Assembly (NCBI RefSeq): GCF_001426405.1
Contig: NZ_LMEP01000002.1
Location: forward strand, 347,335 to 411,334
Source: Streptomyces sp. Root1304
Lineage (GTDB): Bacteria > Actinomycetota > Actinomycetes > Streptomycetales > Streptomycetaceae
Direction: 5' to 3'
DNA: 64,000 nt
The notes under the pieces were generated by a model, which had not been told where the DNA came from, did no database searches, and saw only the letters and a list, made by a program, of their open reading frames with translations. The translations under genes and the position numbers were made by a program. Shown here in pieces: positions 8,204 to 16,638 of this stretch (the stretch's first letter is position 1; each line of letters begins with the position of its first letter).

Positions 8204-8875
8204 GTGCGCGAACAGGACGCCGCCGCATGGGACATGTGGGGCGCCGCCAGGCCGGGCCGCAAGGAGGCGAACGCGGCCGGGGCCTCCACCTGGTTCAACT
8301 GGACGCAGTGGCCCGATCACGGGCCCGACGAGAAGATCCTCGGTGACCTCCCCGGAGCGCGGGTCCTCGACCTGGGCTGCGGAAGCGGTGGCAACCTCGC
8401 CCACCTGGTCGCGCGCGGGGCCGAGGCGGTCGGCGTGGACATCTCGCCCGTCCAGGTGGCCAAGGCCCGGGAGCGCCGGCCGCACCTCGACGTGAGGGAG
8501 CAGGCGGCCGAGGAGTTCCTCACGGCGGACACGTACGGGTTCGAGGCCGTCTGCTCGGTCTTCTGAGCCGCCTGGTTCACCGATCCCGTCGACCTGCTGC
8601 CCCTCGTCCATGCGCGCCTGACGCCCGGCGGTGTCTACGCCTTCTCCCACAGCCCCCCGGCCCTGGCGGGCTGCTACGGGCCGCAGGCGTCCCGGATACA
8701 GCCGCCGGGGAAGGGAGCGGAACCCGTCTTCGTGAAGCGGTGGGACCACGAGCCCGGCACCTGGGCGGAGCTGCTCCTTCGGGCCGGGTTCACGGACGTG
8801 ACGGCCGAGGTGGTCCCGCCCCCTGAGGGGAAGAGAACCGGGACCCTGCTCGTCCGGGGCGTCAGGCCGGCGTGA
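8204..8875 (+). pseudogene. Class I SAM-dependent methyltransferase with premature TGA
   Basis: Starts at GTG 8204 behind GGAAGGACGAGA. The first 120 codons give a clear methyltransferase: VLDLGCGSGGNLAHLVARGA is motif I and AVGVDISPVQVAKARER motif II. A TGA at 8564-8566 follows CSVF. The same frame then continues without further stops through AAWFTDPVDLLPLVHARL and TPGGVYAF to LLVRGVRPA and TGA 8873-8875. Relatives commonly have Gly at the TGA position, so a single GGA-to-TGA change would explain it. The truncated product would keep the SAM-binding half but lack the substrate half. Confidence 0.85.
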
Positions 8876-8977
8876 GCGGCGCCGGACGCCACGTACTCCT
8901 CCCCCTCCTCCCCCTCCCGACCGACGAAACCCACCCCCACACGTGACGCCCCTCTCTCCCCGGGGAACACTCCCCCC

Positions 8978-9430
8978 ATGGACCAGGACCAAGCCCGGCT
9001 GTGGCTCTCCACCGCGCTCTCCGAAGCCCGTGCCGGGCGGGACGAAGGCGGGGTTCCCATCGGGGCCGCGCTCTACGGGGCCGACGGCGTTCTGCTCGGG
9101 CGGGGGCGGAATCGGCGGGTGCAGAGCGGTGATCCGTCCGCGCATGCCGAGACCGAGGCGTTCCGGGCCGCCGGCCGGCAGCGGTCGTACCGGGGGACGA
9201 CGATGGTGACCACCCTGTCGCCGTGCTGGTACTGCTCCGGGCTCGTGCGGCAGTTCGGGATCTCCCGGGTGGTCGTCGGGGAGGCCGAGACCTTCCGCGG
9301 CGGGCAGGACTGGCTGGCCGGGCACGGCGTCGAGGTCGTCCTGCTCGACGATCCCGCGTGTGTGGAGCTGATGCGGGAGTTCATCGCCGTCGAGCCCGCA
9401 CTGTGGAACGAGGACATCGGCGACGAGTGA
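8978..9430 (+). CDS. Nucleoside/cytosine deaminase-family protein
   Basis: A 150-residue zinc deaminase of the cytidine/deoxycytidylate fold. HAETEAF carries the zinc His and proton-shuttling Glu, and LSPCWYCSG supplies the two zinc Cys in PCxxC spacing. GVPIGAAL precedes the first motif as in yeast-type cytosine deaminase and TadA-like enzymes. It would hydrolyse cytosine or a related base or nucleoside in the cytoplasm, but the exact substrate cannot be read from sequence. Confidence 0.9.
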   Translation: MDQDQARLWLSTALSEARAGRDEGGVPIGAALYGADGVLLGRGRNRRVQSGDPSAHAETEAFRAAGRQRSYRGTTMVTTLSPCWYCSGLVRQFGISRVVVGEAETFRGGQDWLAGHGVEVVLLDDPACVELMREFIAVEPALWNEDIGDE

Positions 9431-9550
9431 GGCCGGCCCGCCCACGACCGCCACCGGCCGACAACACATCCACAACGGAGTCGAAAAGCCGACCGCTTTC
9501 CCAACACACCGTCGATATCCTGAAGTTGACTGTGACGGGGGTGACGGGGA

Positions 9551-11650
9551 GTGGACAGGGAGCTGTACGGCCGCGAGGCGGTCCTGGACGAGACCGGGCT
9601 GGTCGCGCGGCTCAGCGGGCTCACCCGGCTCGGCGCCGCCCGCGTGCCGTTCGAGCACGGGGACGATCCGCCGGTCACTGTCTTCACCGGCGGGCGCGGT
9701 ACGGGCAAGACCGCCCTGCTCAAGGAGGTCCGCAACCGCTACAAGGGCTACACACCGCTGGCCTTCCTCGACTGCGCCCACATCGATCCGCCCGCCGACC
9801 ACGGCCCCGGCTGGACCCCGGTCACCGGCGCCCTCTCCGAGCTGGCCGTACAGCTGTCGCCGAAGGTGCTCGGCGCCCGGCCCGTCCGGTTCCCCCGGCT
9901 CTCGCTCGGCCTGGTCGCCGTCGCCTCCCTCGCCTGGTCCCGCGAGGACGACGACCGCGCCCGGCGCGACCTGCTGCGGCTCGGGCCGCTGCTCGCGACC
10001 GTCGACGCCACCCGGGGCGCCGCCGCCAACTGGGTCGGCAAGGTCCTCGCCAAGCTCGCCGCCACCTTCGCCGAGGCCACCGCCCCGCTCGCCGGGCTCC
10101 TCGCCGAGGCCACCGTCGAGACCGTCCTGGAGGAGGTCTTCGGCCGCCTCCAGCGCACCTCCGAGAGCTGGTACGGGAGTTACCGCAACGCCGGCGGGCG
10201 CGGCAAGGCCGGCCTCCAGCAGCTCGCGATCGACTTCGAGCAGGGCGGCCGGCGCCGCCGCGAGGCCGAGGACTTCCTCGTCGGCGCCCTCACCGAGGAC
10301 CTCCTGCACGCCTACACCGGGCTCCGGCGCGGCAGCCGCATCGGCCGCCCGCTGCTCCTCCTCGACAACGCCCACGAACCCCTCGGCCGGCAGCTCGTCG
10401 AGCCGGTCCTGCGCGCGCGGGCCGCCGAGGGCCGCCGCGACCGGACCGTCGTCCTCGCCACCTCCCGGGTCCGGGACCACGAGGGCCTGCGGCACGCCAC
10501 CCGCGTCCGGCTCCCGGAGACCGCGCACCGGGCGCCCTGCCCGCGCGCGACGAGCGTCGGCTCCGGCATCCTCGCCGTCGAACTGACCCCGCTCTCCCCC
10601 GCCCAGACCCGCTCCGCCTTCGACCACCACGACCCCGCCGGCCGGAATCCGGCCGAACTCGCCCGCGCCGTCCACCGGTTGACCGGCGGCCGGCCGCTCG
10701 GCGTCGCCCTCCTCGGCCGGGCCGCCGGCGAGGCGCCCGCGCACCTGCGGCCCGCACTGACCCCGGGCGGACTCCTCGACCTGACGGTGGAACTCCGCGA
10801 GGACGCCCCGCCGGTGCCCGTCGCCGCCACCCTCCTCGCCGAGCTCCTCCCGGTACCGCGGCCCGGCCCGTACGCCGTGCTCGCCGCCGCCCACGACGAG
10901 GAGTCGGCCCGGATGCTCGCCCACGCCCGGCTCCAGGGCGAGTCCCTGGACGGGGACGTGGCGCTGCGCGTCCGCGACCGGCTGCGCTCCGAGGACTGGC
11001 CGGAGGCCCCCGGCCACTTCGTCGCCGACCCGCTGCTGCGCGCCCTGCTGCTGCACCGGCTGCGCTTCGAGGACGGCGACCACCCCCGGTACGCCGCGTG
11101 GCGCGCCGTCCACGAGACCCTTCACCGGCACTACGGACCCGAGCCGGGCCCGTACCGGCTCCATCACGACCTGGCGCTCGGCCGCACCGAGGAGGCCGTC
11201 GTCCATCTGCGGGACACCTTCGCCGGCCCCGACGTCCTCGGCTGGCTGGGCCGGCTGCGGTTCATCGCCTCCGCCCCGTACCCACGCGAGCGGAACCTGA
11301 CCGGCCCCGACCCGCGCCGGGCCGTCGCCCTCGGGCAGGGGCCTGCGGGAGGCCTGGTGGCAGGGGGACCGGGACCGGACCTCCCGTCCGGCGGCCCCGG
11401 TCCCGAGGCCGACCGCACCGAACTCCACCTCGCCGTACGGCGCCTGCTGCACGCCGTATGGCTGCTCACCGATCCGCTGGCGCTGCCCGACGAGGAGGTG
11501 GCCGACCGTCTCGCGCACGAGCTGCGCCGGCTGTCCGGCCGGCATCTGACCGGCAGCGGTTCGCTCTGGGACGCGGCCACCCACTGGCCGCGCGACATCC
11601 GTGCCTGGCGGGAGCCGTCCCTGCCGCCGGGCCGCGAGGACGGAGTCTGA
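9551..11650 (+). CDS. Large P-loop (AAA/STAND-like) ATPase, operonic with a binding protein
   Basis: A 699-residue cytoplasmic ATPase. The Walker A is GGRGTGKTALL at about residues 44-54, the Walker B is RPLLLLDNAHEPLG near residue 276, and a sensor-like DRTVVLATSRVRD follows. This resembles AAA/STAND signalling ATPases more than transporter or protease ATPases. The C-terminal half (about 400-699) is helical and shows no recognised repeats or enzymatic domain. There is a Gly/Pro-rich linker near residues 598-618. No transmembrane helix is obvious. It sits four bases upstream of a membrane-anchored periplasmic-binding-like gene, so the two very probably work together. GTG start behind GACGGGGA. 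Function not known to me. Confidence 0.8.
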   Translation: MDRELYGREAVLDETGLVARLSGLTRLGAARVPFEHGDDPPVTVFTGGRGTGKTALLKEVRNRYKGYTPLAFLDCAHIDPPADHGPGWTPVTGALSELAVQLSPKVLGARPVRFPRLSLGLVAVASLAWSREDDDRARRDLLRLGPLLATVDATRGAAANWVGKVLAKLAATFAEATAPLAGLLAEATVETVLEEVFGRLQRTSESWYGSYRNAGGRGKAGLQQLAIDFEQGGRRRREAEDFLVGALTEDLLHAYTGLRRGSRIGRPLLLLDNAHEPLGRQLVEPVLRARAAEGRRDRTVVLATSRVRDHEGLRHATRVRLPETAHRAPCPRATSVGSGILAVELTPLSPAQTRSAFDHHDPAGRNPAELARAVHRLTGGRPLGVALLGRAAGEAPAHLRPALTPGGLLDLTVELREDAPPVPVAATLLAELLPVPRPGPYAVLAAAHDEESARMLAHARLQGESLDGDVALRVRDRLRSEDWPEAPGHFVADPLLRALLLHRLRFEDGDHPRYAAWRAVHETLHRHYGPEPGPYRLHHDLALGRTEEAVVHLRDTFAGPDVLGWLGRLRFIASAPYPRERNLTGPDPRRAVALGQGPAGGLVAGGPGPDLPSGGPGPEADRTELHLAVRRLLHAVWLLTDPLALPDEEVADRLAHELRRLSGRHLTGSGSLWDAATHWPRDIRAWREPSLPPGREDGV

Positions 11651-11654
11651 CGCC

Positions 11655-13196
11655 ATGCCCGACCGACCGCTCGGCACGCTGCGCCGCCGCGTCCGCACCC
11701 CCCGCCAGAAGCTCGTCGCCTCCGTCGTCGGCGCCGCCGTCGTCCTCGGTCTCGGCGGCTACGGCATCGCCCGGCTCACCACCCCGGAGGACCGTTCCTG
11801 CGCGCCCGGCGTCGACCGCCCGGCCGGCAGCGGGGAATGCGTCGGCGTCAACGGCTCCGGCCACGACTTCGGCGTCGCGGACCTCAAGGACGTCGCCGAG
11901 GCCATCCGCGCCGAGAACGCCACGCTCAAGGAGGGCGAGTACGTCACCGTCGCCGTCCTGCTGCCCCTGACCTCCGCCGACAGCGGCATGCGGACCAAGG
12001 TGCTGCACGAGGTCCAGGGCGCGTACGCCTACCAGTACCGCGCCAACCACGAGTCCAACAGCGAGACCCCGAAGATCCGTCTGGCCCTCGCCAACACCGG
12101 CAAGGGCAACGCCCACTGGCGCGAGACGGTGGACCGGCTCGTCACCATGACGGGCGCCCCCGACCGGCTGCGGGCCGTCTCCGGCGTCGCGACCTCCTCC
12201 ACCGAGGTCCGGGAGGCGGTGGCCGCGCTCACCACCGCCGGGATCGCGGTCGTCGGCACCACGATCACCGCCGACGACATCGCCAACGGCCCCGGCCACA
12301 ACCGCTACCCGGGGCTCGCCCGCGTCTCCCCCACCAACACCGACGAGGCCAAGGCCCTCTCGCACTTCGGCCGGGTGGACGCCACCAAGGCCTTCCTCGT
12401 CCAGGACACCCGGACCGGCGACCACTACACCGACACCCTCAAGGCCGCCTTCACCGCCAACCTCAAGGGCGCCCCGCACGAACCGGGGCTCTTCACCTCG
12501 CCCGCCGACCCCACCGAGGACGGCACCACCGCCAACACCTTCCGCCAGATCACCCATCTGATCTGCGACACCCGCGCCGAGACCGTCTTCTTCGCGGGCC
12601 GCCACACCCAGCTCCGGCAGTTCATCAACGCGCTCGGCTCGCGCGGCTGCACCGACCGCGCCTTCACCGTCCTCACCGGCGACGAGGGCTCCTACCTGGG
12701 CGCGGACGAGAAGCTCGACCGCAAGGCGCTGAAGGCGAAGCTGACCGTGCGGTACGCCTCGCTCGCCCATCCGGACGCCTGGAAGCCCGCACCGGGACGG
12801 CAGGTTCCGGCGACGGGCGGTTCGGTGGTGGCGTACTCGACGTTCCTGACGGACATCGCCCGCGCCTCGAAGAAGCCGGTGGCGCTCACGGACGGCCAGG
12901 CGATCATCGCGTACGACGCGATGGCGACGGCGGTCCACGCGATCCGGCAGGCCACCCCGGACGGCTCGGCGTACCCGTCGAAGGAGGACGTCGGTACGCA
13001 GTGGCCGCAGGTCAAGGGCTCCCTGCGGGTGCGGGGCGCGAGCGGCTGGATCTGCCTGGACAACTACGGGAACCCCTACGACAAGGCGGTCCCGATCGTG
13101 GAACTGGCACAGGACGGCACCCAGCGCTTCGTCCAGATCGCCTGGCCGGAGGGCAAACCGCCGACGGAGGCCTGCCTGCCGCCGAAGCGGGGGTGA
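11655..13196 (+). CDS. Membrane-anchored type 1 periplasmic-binding-fold protein
   Basis: A 513-residue protein. A basic N-terminus (RRRVRTPRQK) precedes one hydrophobic segment at about residues 20-41 (VASVVGAAVVLGLGGYGIAR). It has no lipobox Cys, so it is anchored by a helix and the rest is outside. The outer domain matches LivK-type branched-chain amino-acid binding proteins (VTVAVLLPLTSADSGMRTKV, later SGVATSSTEVREAVAALTTA). No ABC permease or transport ATPase is nearby; the only partner is the STAND-like ATPase four bases upstream. I infer a sensor rather than an uptake role. ATG 11655 chosen over GTG 11601 because the longer form would overlap the ATPase extensively. Confidence 0.85.
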   Translation: MPDRPLGTLRRRVRTPRQKLVASVVGAAVVLGLGGYGIARLTTPEDRSCAPGVDRPAGSGECVGVNGSGHDFGVADLKDVAEAIRAENATLKEGEYVTVAVLLPLTSADSGMRTKVLHEVQGAYAYQYRANHESNSETPKIRLALANTGKGNAHWRETVDRLVTMTGAPDRLRAVSGVATSSTEVREAVAALTTAGIAVVGTTITADDIANGPGHNRYPGLARVSPTNTDEAKALSHFGRVDATKAFLVQDTRTGDHYTDTLKAAFTANLKGAPHEPGLFTSPADPTEDGTTANTFRQITHLICDTRAETVFFAGRHTQLRQFINALGSRGCTDRAFTVLTGDEGSYLGADEKLDRKALKAKLTVRYASLAHPDAWKPAPGRQVPATGGSVVAYSTFLTDIARASKKPVALTDGQAIIAYDAMATAVHAIRQATPDGSAYPSKEDVGTQWPQVKGSLRVRGASGWICLDNYGNPYDKAVPIVELAQDGTQRFVQIAWPEGKPPTEACLPPKRG

Positions 13197-13243
13197 GCCG
13201 GGGGTGCGCTACGGTCTGCCGCCGAAGCGGGGGTGAGCCGGGG
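13176..13243. repeat. 28-bp direct repeat, 40-bp period, over the end of the binding-protein gene
   Basis: Identical 28-mers lie at 13176-13203 and 13216-13243. Both include the last codons and TGA of the binding-protein gene, so the second copy is a non-coding duplicate that ends next to the stop of the SRPBCC gene. A shorter match (ctacgg) extends the period further right. This looks like a recent local tandem duplication. Confidence 0.9.
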
Positions 13244-13248
13244 ATCCC

Positions 13249-13779
13249 CTACGGCTCCCACTTCGGCCACGGCTGCTCGTCCCGCTCGTACAGCTCCCGC
13301 AGGTGCCGCCACCGCTCGGGCGTCCAGGTGCTCCAGTCCGAGGGGTGGCCGTCCAGCGCCGCCGCGAGCCGTTCGAAGTGCTCGTGCCACCCGGCCAGGC
13401 AGTCGAGCCGGTACGCGCGGGTGCCGCGGAACTCGTTGGTGAAACGCAGCACGGTCGACCCGTCGCCCCCGGATCCCGGTTCCAGATGGAACCGGATCCG
13501 GCCGTGCGTCGGATCGACCGTGTACTCGGCCACGACATCGGGATCCCAGGCGGTCACCCGCCCCGAGACCTCCGTCTCGCTGTTCAGCCAGCGGAGGGTG
13601 ACCCGGCCGCCGAGCCGGGGTTCCAGCGGATCCGCCTCGCAGAGCCAGCCGGGCAGCCCCTCGGGAGAGGCGACGGCCGCCCAGACCAGCGGCAGCGGAT
13701 GCGGCAGTTCCATCACGTACCGCAGCAGGTGCGCGTCCCCGTCGTGGGTCTCGCTCCTGCCCCGGGGTATCTCGCTCAT
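13249..13779 (-). CDS. SRPBCC/AHSA1-type START-fold protein
   Basis: A 176-residue protein of the polyketide cyclase/AHSA1 (START-like) fold. The ligand-cavity pattern is visible in YVMELPHPLPLVWAAVASPE near the start and GGRVTLRWLNSE in the middle. A polar C-terminal helix (HFERLAAALDGHPSDWSTWT) closes the fold. Such proteins bind small hydrophobic ligands or assist toxin and stress regulators; no partner is evident here. ATG at 13777-13779 with GGAGGT directly upstream. Confidence 0.85.
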   Translation of the reverse strand: MSEIPRGRSETHDGDAHLLRYVMELPHPLPLVWAAVASPEGLPGWLCEADPLEPRLGGRVTLRWLNSETEVSGRVTAWDPDVVAEYTVDPTHGRIRFHLEPGSGGDGSTVLRFTNEFRGTRAYRLDCLAGWHEHFERLAAALDGHPSDWSTWTPERWRHLRELYERDEQPWPKWEP

Positions 13780-13823
13780 ACCTCCAGCGTGGCCCCGGGG
13801 CCCGTCACCCGCTAGCGCAGGGC

Positions 13824-14909
13824 TCAGACGCCCGCGTAGGAGTGCTTGCTGCTGACGAAGATGTTGACGCCGTAGTAGTTGAACAGGAAGCAGGCGAAGG
13901 CGATGAGCGCGATGTACGCGGCCTTCCGCCCCTTCCAGCCGGCCGTCGCGCGCGCGTGCAGGTACGCGGCGTAACCGACCCACGTGATGAAGGACCAGAC
14001 CTCCTTGGCGTCCCAGCCCCAGTAGCGGCCCCACGCGTCGCCGGCCCAGATCGCGCCCGCGATGATCGTGAAGGTCCAGAGCGGGAAGACCGCGGCGTTG
14101 ACCCGGTAGGAGAACTTGTCGAGGGACGCCGCGGAGGGCAGCCGCTCCATGACGGAACGGGCGAAGGCGCCCGGGTTCCCGCCGGTCGCGAGCTTGTTCT
14201 CGTACGAGTCGCGGAAGAGGTAGAGCAGGGTCCCGACCGCGCCGATGTAGAAGACGGCGCCGCAGAAGATCGCGGTGGAGACGTGGATCCACAGCCAGTA
14301 CGAGTCGAGCGCGGGGACCAGCTGGTCACTGGGGGTCTTCAGCCAGGTGGTGGCCATGCCCAGGTCGAGCAGGACCGTGGTGACCAGGGGCAGACCGATC
14401 CAGCGGATGTTCTTCTTGGCCACGAGGAAGCCGAGGTACGCGCCGACCGCCACCGTCGAGAAGGTGGTGGAGAACTCGTACATGTTGCCCCAGGGGGCCC
14501 GCTGCACGGAGAGCGCCCGGGTGACCACGCCCGCCGCCTCGACCGCGAAGGCCAGGACGGTGAGCGAGATGGCGATGCGGCCGTACAGGTCGCCCTTGAC
14601 CGTGCCGCCGGCCGCGCCGGGGCCGTCGGGGACGTCCCGGGTGCCGGCCGCGGAACGCGTCACGACCTTCGGCTTCTCCAGGACGGCGGTGCCACCGGCC
14701 TGCTTGACCTGCACGGTCACGGCGGCGGGGGCGGCGGCCGGGGTACGGGAGGTCAGCGCGGCGGCGGTACGGCCGACCTTGCTGCGGCTGCCGAGCACCC
14801 ACTCGGCGATGTGGGCGAAGAAAGCCAGGGTGTAGACGGCCATCGAGGAGTAGATGAGCAGGTCGCTCATCCGCGCCAGGCTCTCGTTGGTCGTGGCGGC
14901 GAGGATCAC
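13824..14909 (-). CDS. ccsB: Cytochrome c biogenesis protein CcsB (ResC)
   Basis: A 361-residue membrane protein, the haem-handling subunit of System II cytochrome c maturation. It delivers haem across the membrane and, with ResB, attaches it to apocytochrome c outside. The WWD-type haem motif is WGWDAKEVWSFITWVGYAAY near residue 300, and several transmembrane helices flank it. The GTG start overlaps the ResB stop as GTGA, so the genes are coupled. Last gene of the resA-ccdA-resB-ccsB set. Confidence 0.96.
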   Translation of the reverse strand: MILAATTNESLARMSDLLIYSSMAVYTLAFFAHIAEWVLGSRSKVGRTAAALTSRTPAAAPAAVTVQVKQAGGTAVLEKPKVVTRSAAGTRDVPDGPGAAGGTVKGDLYGRIAISLTVLAFAVEAAGVVTRALSVQRAPWGNMYEFSTTFSTVAVGAYLGFLVAKKNIRWIGLPLVTTVLLDLGMATTWLKTPSDQLVPALDSYWLWIHVSTAIFCGAVFYIGAVGTLLYLFRDSYENKLATGGNPGAFARSVMERLPSAASLDKFSYRVNAAVFPLWTFTIIAGAIWAGDAWGRYWGWDAKEVWSFITWVGYAAYLHARATAGWKGRKAAYIALIAFACFLFNYYGVNIFVSSKHSYAGV

Positions 14910-16633
14910 TTGTCGGCCTCTCCAGAAGGGGCAGGGTCTTCTGCGGGTTCTGCGGGTTCTTCCGCGGGTTCCGGTACGGCCTCCGGATCGGCGTGCGGCG
15001 CGGGCGGGGCCTGTGCCGTGAGGGCGACCGCCAGGTCACCCAGCTCCTCGGGGAGCTTCGCGGACTCGCTGCGGCCGAGGCCCGCCATCTCGACGACGGT
15101 CACCCCGTCCGTACCGCGCACGGCCCGGACCCAGACCCGGCGCCGCTGGATGAACAGCGAACCGGTCAGGCCTGCGATGGCGGCGATGGCGCCCGTGAGG
15201 GCGAGGCCGTTGCCGGGCTGCTGCGAGATCTGGAAGCTGGCCCACTCCTTGACGTCCTTCTCGAAGGTGATCGAGCCGGCGCCACCGGGCAGCGTCATGG
15301 TCTCGCCGGGCAGCATCCGCTGGGCGAGCTTGTTGCCGGACGCGTCCATGAACTGGGTCATCTTGGACTTGTCGAGCTGGTACACGTTCTGCGGCAGCCC
15401 GGAGTTGACCCGCAGGTCGCCGTGGAAGCCCGTGAGCGCCATGACGGGGAAGTCGAGCCCGGGGAACTGCGAGAACATCGTGCCCTTGCCGGCGCCCGCG
15501 AAGGTCGGCACGAAGAAGGCCTGGAAGCCCAGCTGCTCCTTCTTGCCGTTCTTGTCGCGGTAGCCGTCCATGACCTTGATGGCACCGGTGGACGTGATGT
15601 TGTTGTCGATGGGCAGCAGTGGCACGGCGCCGTGGAAGACGGTCTTGCCGCGGCCGTCCTTGACGGTGACCACGGGCGCGTAGCCGTGGGCGATCAGATA
15701 GACCTTGGAGTCGCCCACCTTGAGCGGCTCGTTGACCCGAATGACCGCCTTCTCGTCGGCGCCGCCCCGGGAGTAGGTGACGGCCGCCTCGAAGGTGCGG
15801 GGGGTGCCGCGCTGGGGGCCGTTCTTCTCGTACGTGCCGTTGAAGGAGTCGAGCGTGAAGCTGAACGGCTCCAGCTCGTCGACGCCGAACTGCGAGCCCG
15901 ACTTGAAGTCGTCGTACTGGGTGAGCGTGTTGGAGAAGCCGTCGCCCTCGACGACCAGCTTGCCGCCCTCGGACTTGAAGAGCTGGCCCCAGGCGAAGGC
16001 GACGAGCATCACGATCAGGGCGACGTGGAAGGCCAGGTTCCCGGCCTCGCGGAGGTAGCCCTTCTCGGCGGCGACCGCGTTCCCCGCCGTATGGGCGCGG
16101 AAACGGCGCCCCTTGAGGAGGGTGAGCGCGGCCTCGCGGACCTGCTCGGGCTCGGCCTCGGTGCGCCAGGTGGTGTACGCGGGAAGCCGGTCGAGGCGCT
16201 TGGGGGCGCCCGGCGGGCGGCTGCGGAGCTGGCCGACGAACTGCCAGCTGCGCGGCACGATGCAGCCGATGAGGGAGACGAACAGCAGGATGTAGATCGC
16301 GGAGAACCACACCGAGCTGTAGACGTCGAAGAACTGGAGCTTCTCGTAGAGCGGGGTGAGGGTCTCGTGGGCGTCCTTGAAGGCCTGCACCTTCAGCTCG
16401 TCCGCGCTGGTCTGCGGGATGAGGGAGCCGGGGACGGCGCCGAGGGAGAGCATGAAGAGCAGGATCAGCGCGACCCGCATGGAGGTCAGCTGCCGCCAGA
16501 ACCAGCGGACCCAGCCGACGACCCCGAGGGTGGGTCCGCCGACGGCGGTGTCCTCCCGTGGGGCGGTCGACAGCTGCGCCCGGGCCGCCTCCTCCGGGGC
16601 CGCGGTGTTCTCCGTCGTATCGGTCTTGCTCAT
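14906..16633 (-). CDS. resB: Cytochrome c biogenesis protein ResB
   Basis: A 575-residue ResB (Ccs1) protein. The N-terminus has transmembrane helices (RVALILLFMLSLGAVPGSLI), followed by a large extracytoplasmic domain, and a last helix near ALTGAIAAIAGLTGSLFIQ. With CcsB it forms the haem lyase of System II. The C-terminal tail is acidic and Pro/Ala/Glu-rich. ATG 16631-16633 chosen over a longer open frame because MSKTDTTENT is the first plausible start; it lies 5 nt after the CcdA stop, so the order is one operon. Confidence 0.96.
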   Translation of the reverse strand: MSKTDTTENTAAPEEAARAQLSTAPREDTAVGGPTLGVVGWVRWFWRQLTSMRVALILLFMLSLGAVPGSLIPQTSADELKVQAFKDAHETLTPLYEKLQFFDVYSSVWFSAIYILLFVSLIGCIVPRSWQFVGQLRSRPPGAPKRLDRLPAYTTWRTEAEPEQVREAALTLLKGRRFRAHTAGNAVAAEKGYLREAGNLAFHVALIVMLVAFAWGQLFKSEGGKLVVEGDGFSNTLTQYDDFKSGSQFGVDELEPFSFTLDSFNGTYEKNGPQRGTPRTFEAAVTYSRGGADEKAVIRVNEPLKVGDSKVYLIAHGYAPVVTVKDGRGKTVFHGAVPLLPIDNNITSTGAIKVMDGYRDKNGKKEQLGFQAFFVPTFAGAGKGTMFSQFPGLDFPVMALTGFHGDLRVNSGLPQNVYQLDKSKMTQFMDASGNKLAQRMLPGETMTLPGGAGSITFEKDVKEWASFQISQQPGNGLALTGAIAAIAGLTGSLFIQRRRVWVRAVRGTDGVTVVEMAGLGRSESAKLPEELGDLAVALTAQAPPAPHADPEAVPEPAEEPAEPAEDPAPSGEADK

Positions 16634-16638
16634 GGAAC

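Noticed and set aside
8564..8566. Selenocysteine codon
   Set aside because: The position expects Gly in relatives, no SECIS-like hairpin was noticed and no selenoprotein genes are near.
8123..11698. A 1191-codon open frame on the minus strand
   Set aside because: It lies antisense to the deaminase and the ATPase. Its Gly/Arg/Glu/Pro-rich text has no motifs and is the usual high-GC shadow.
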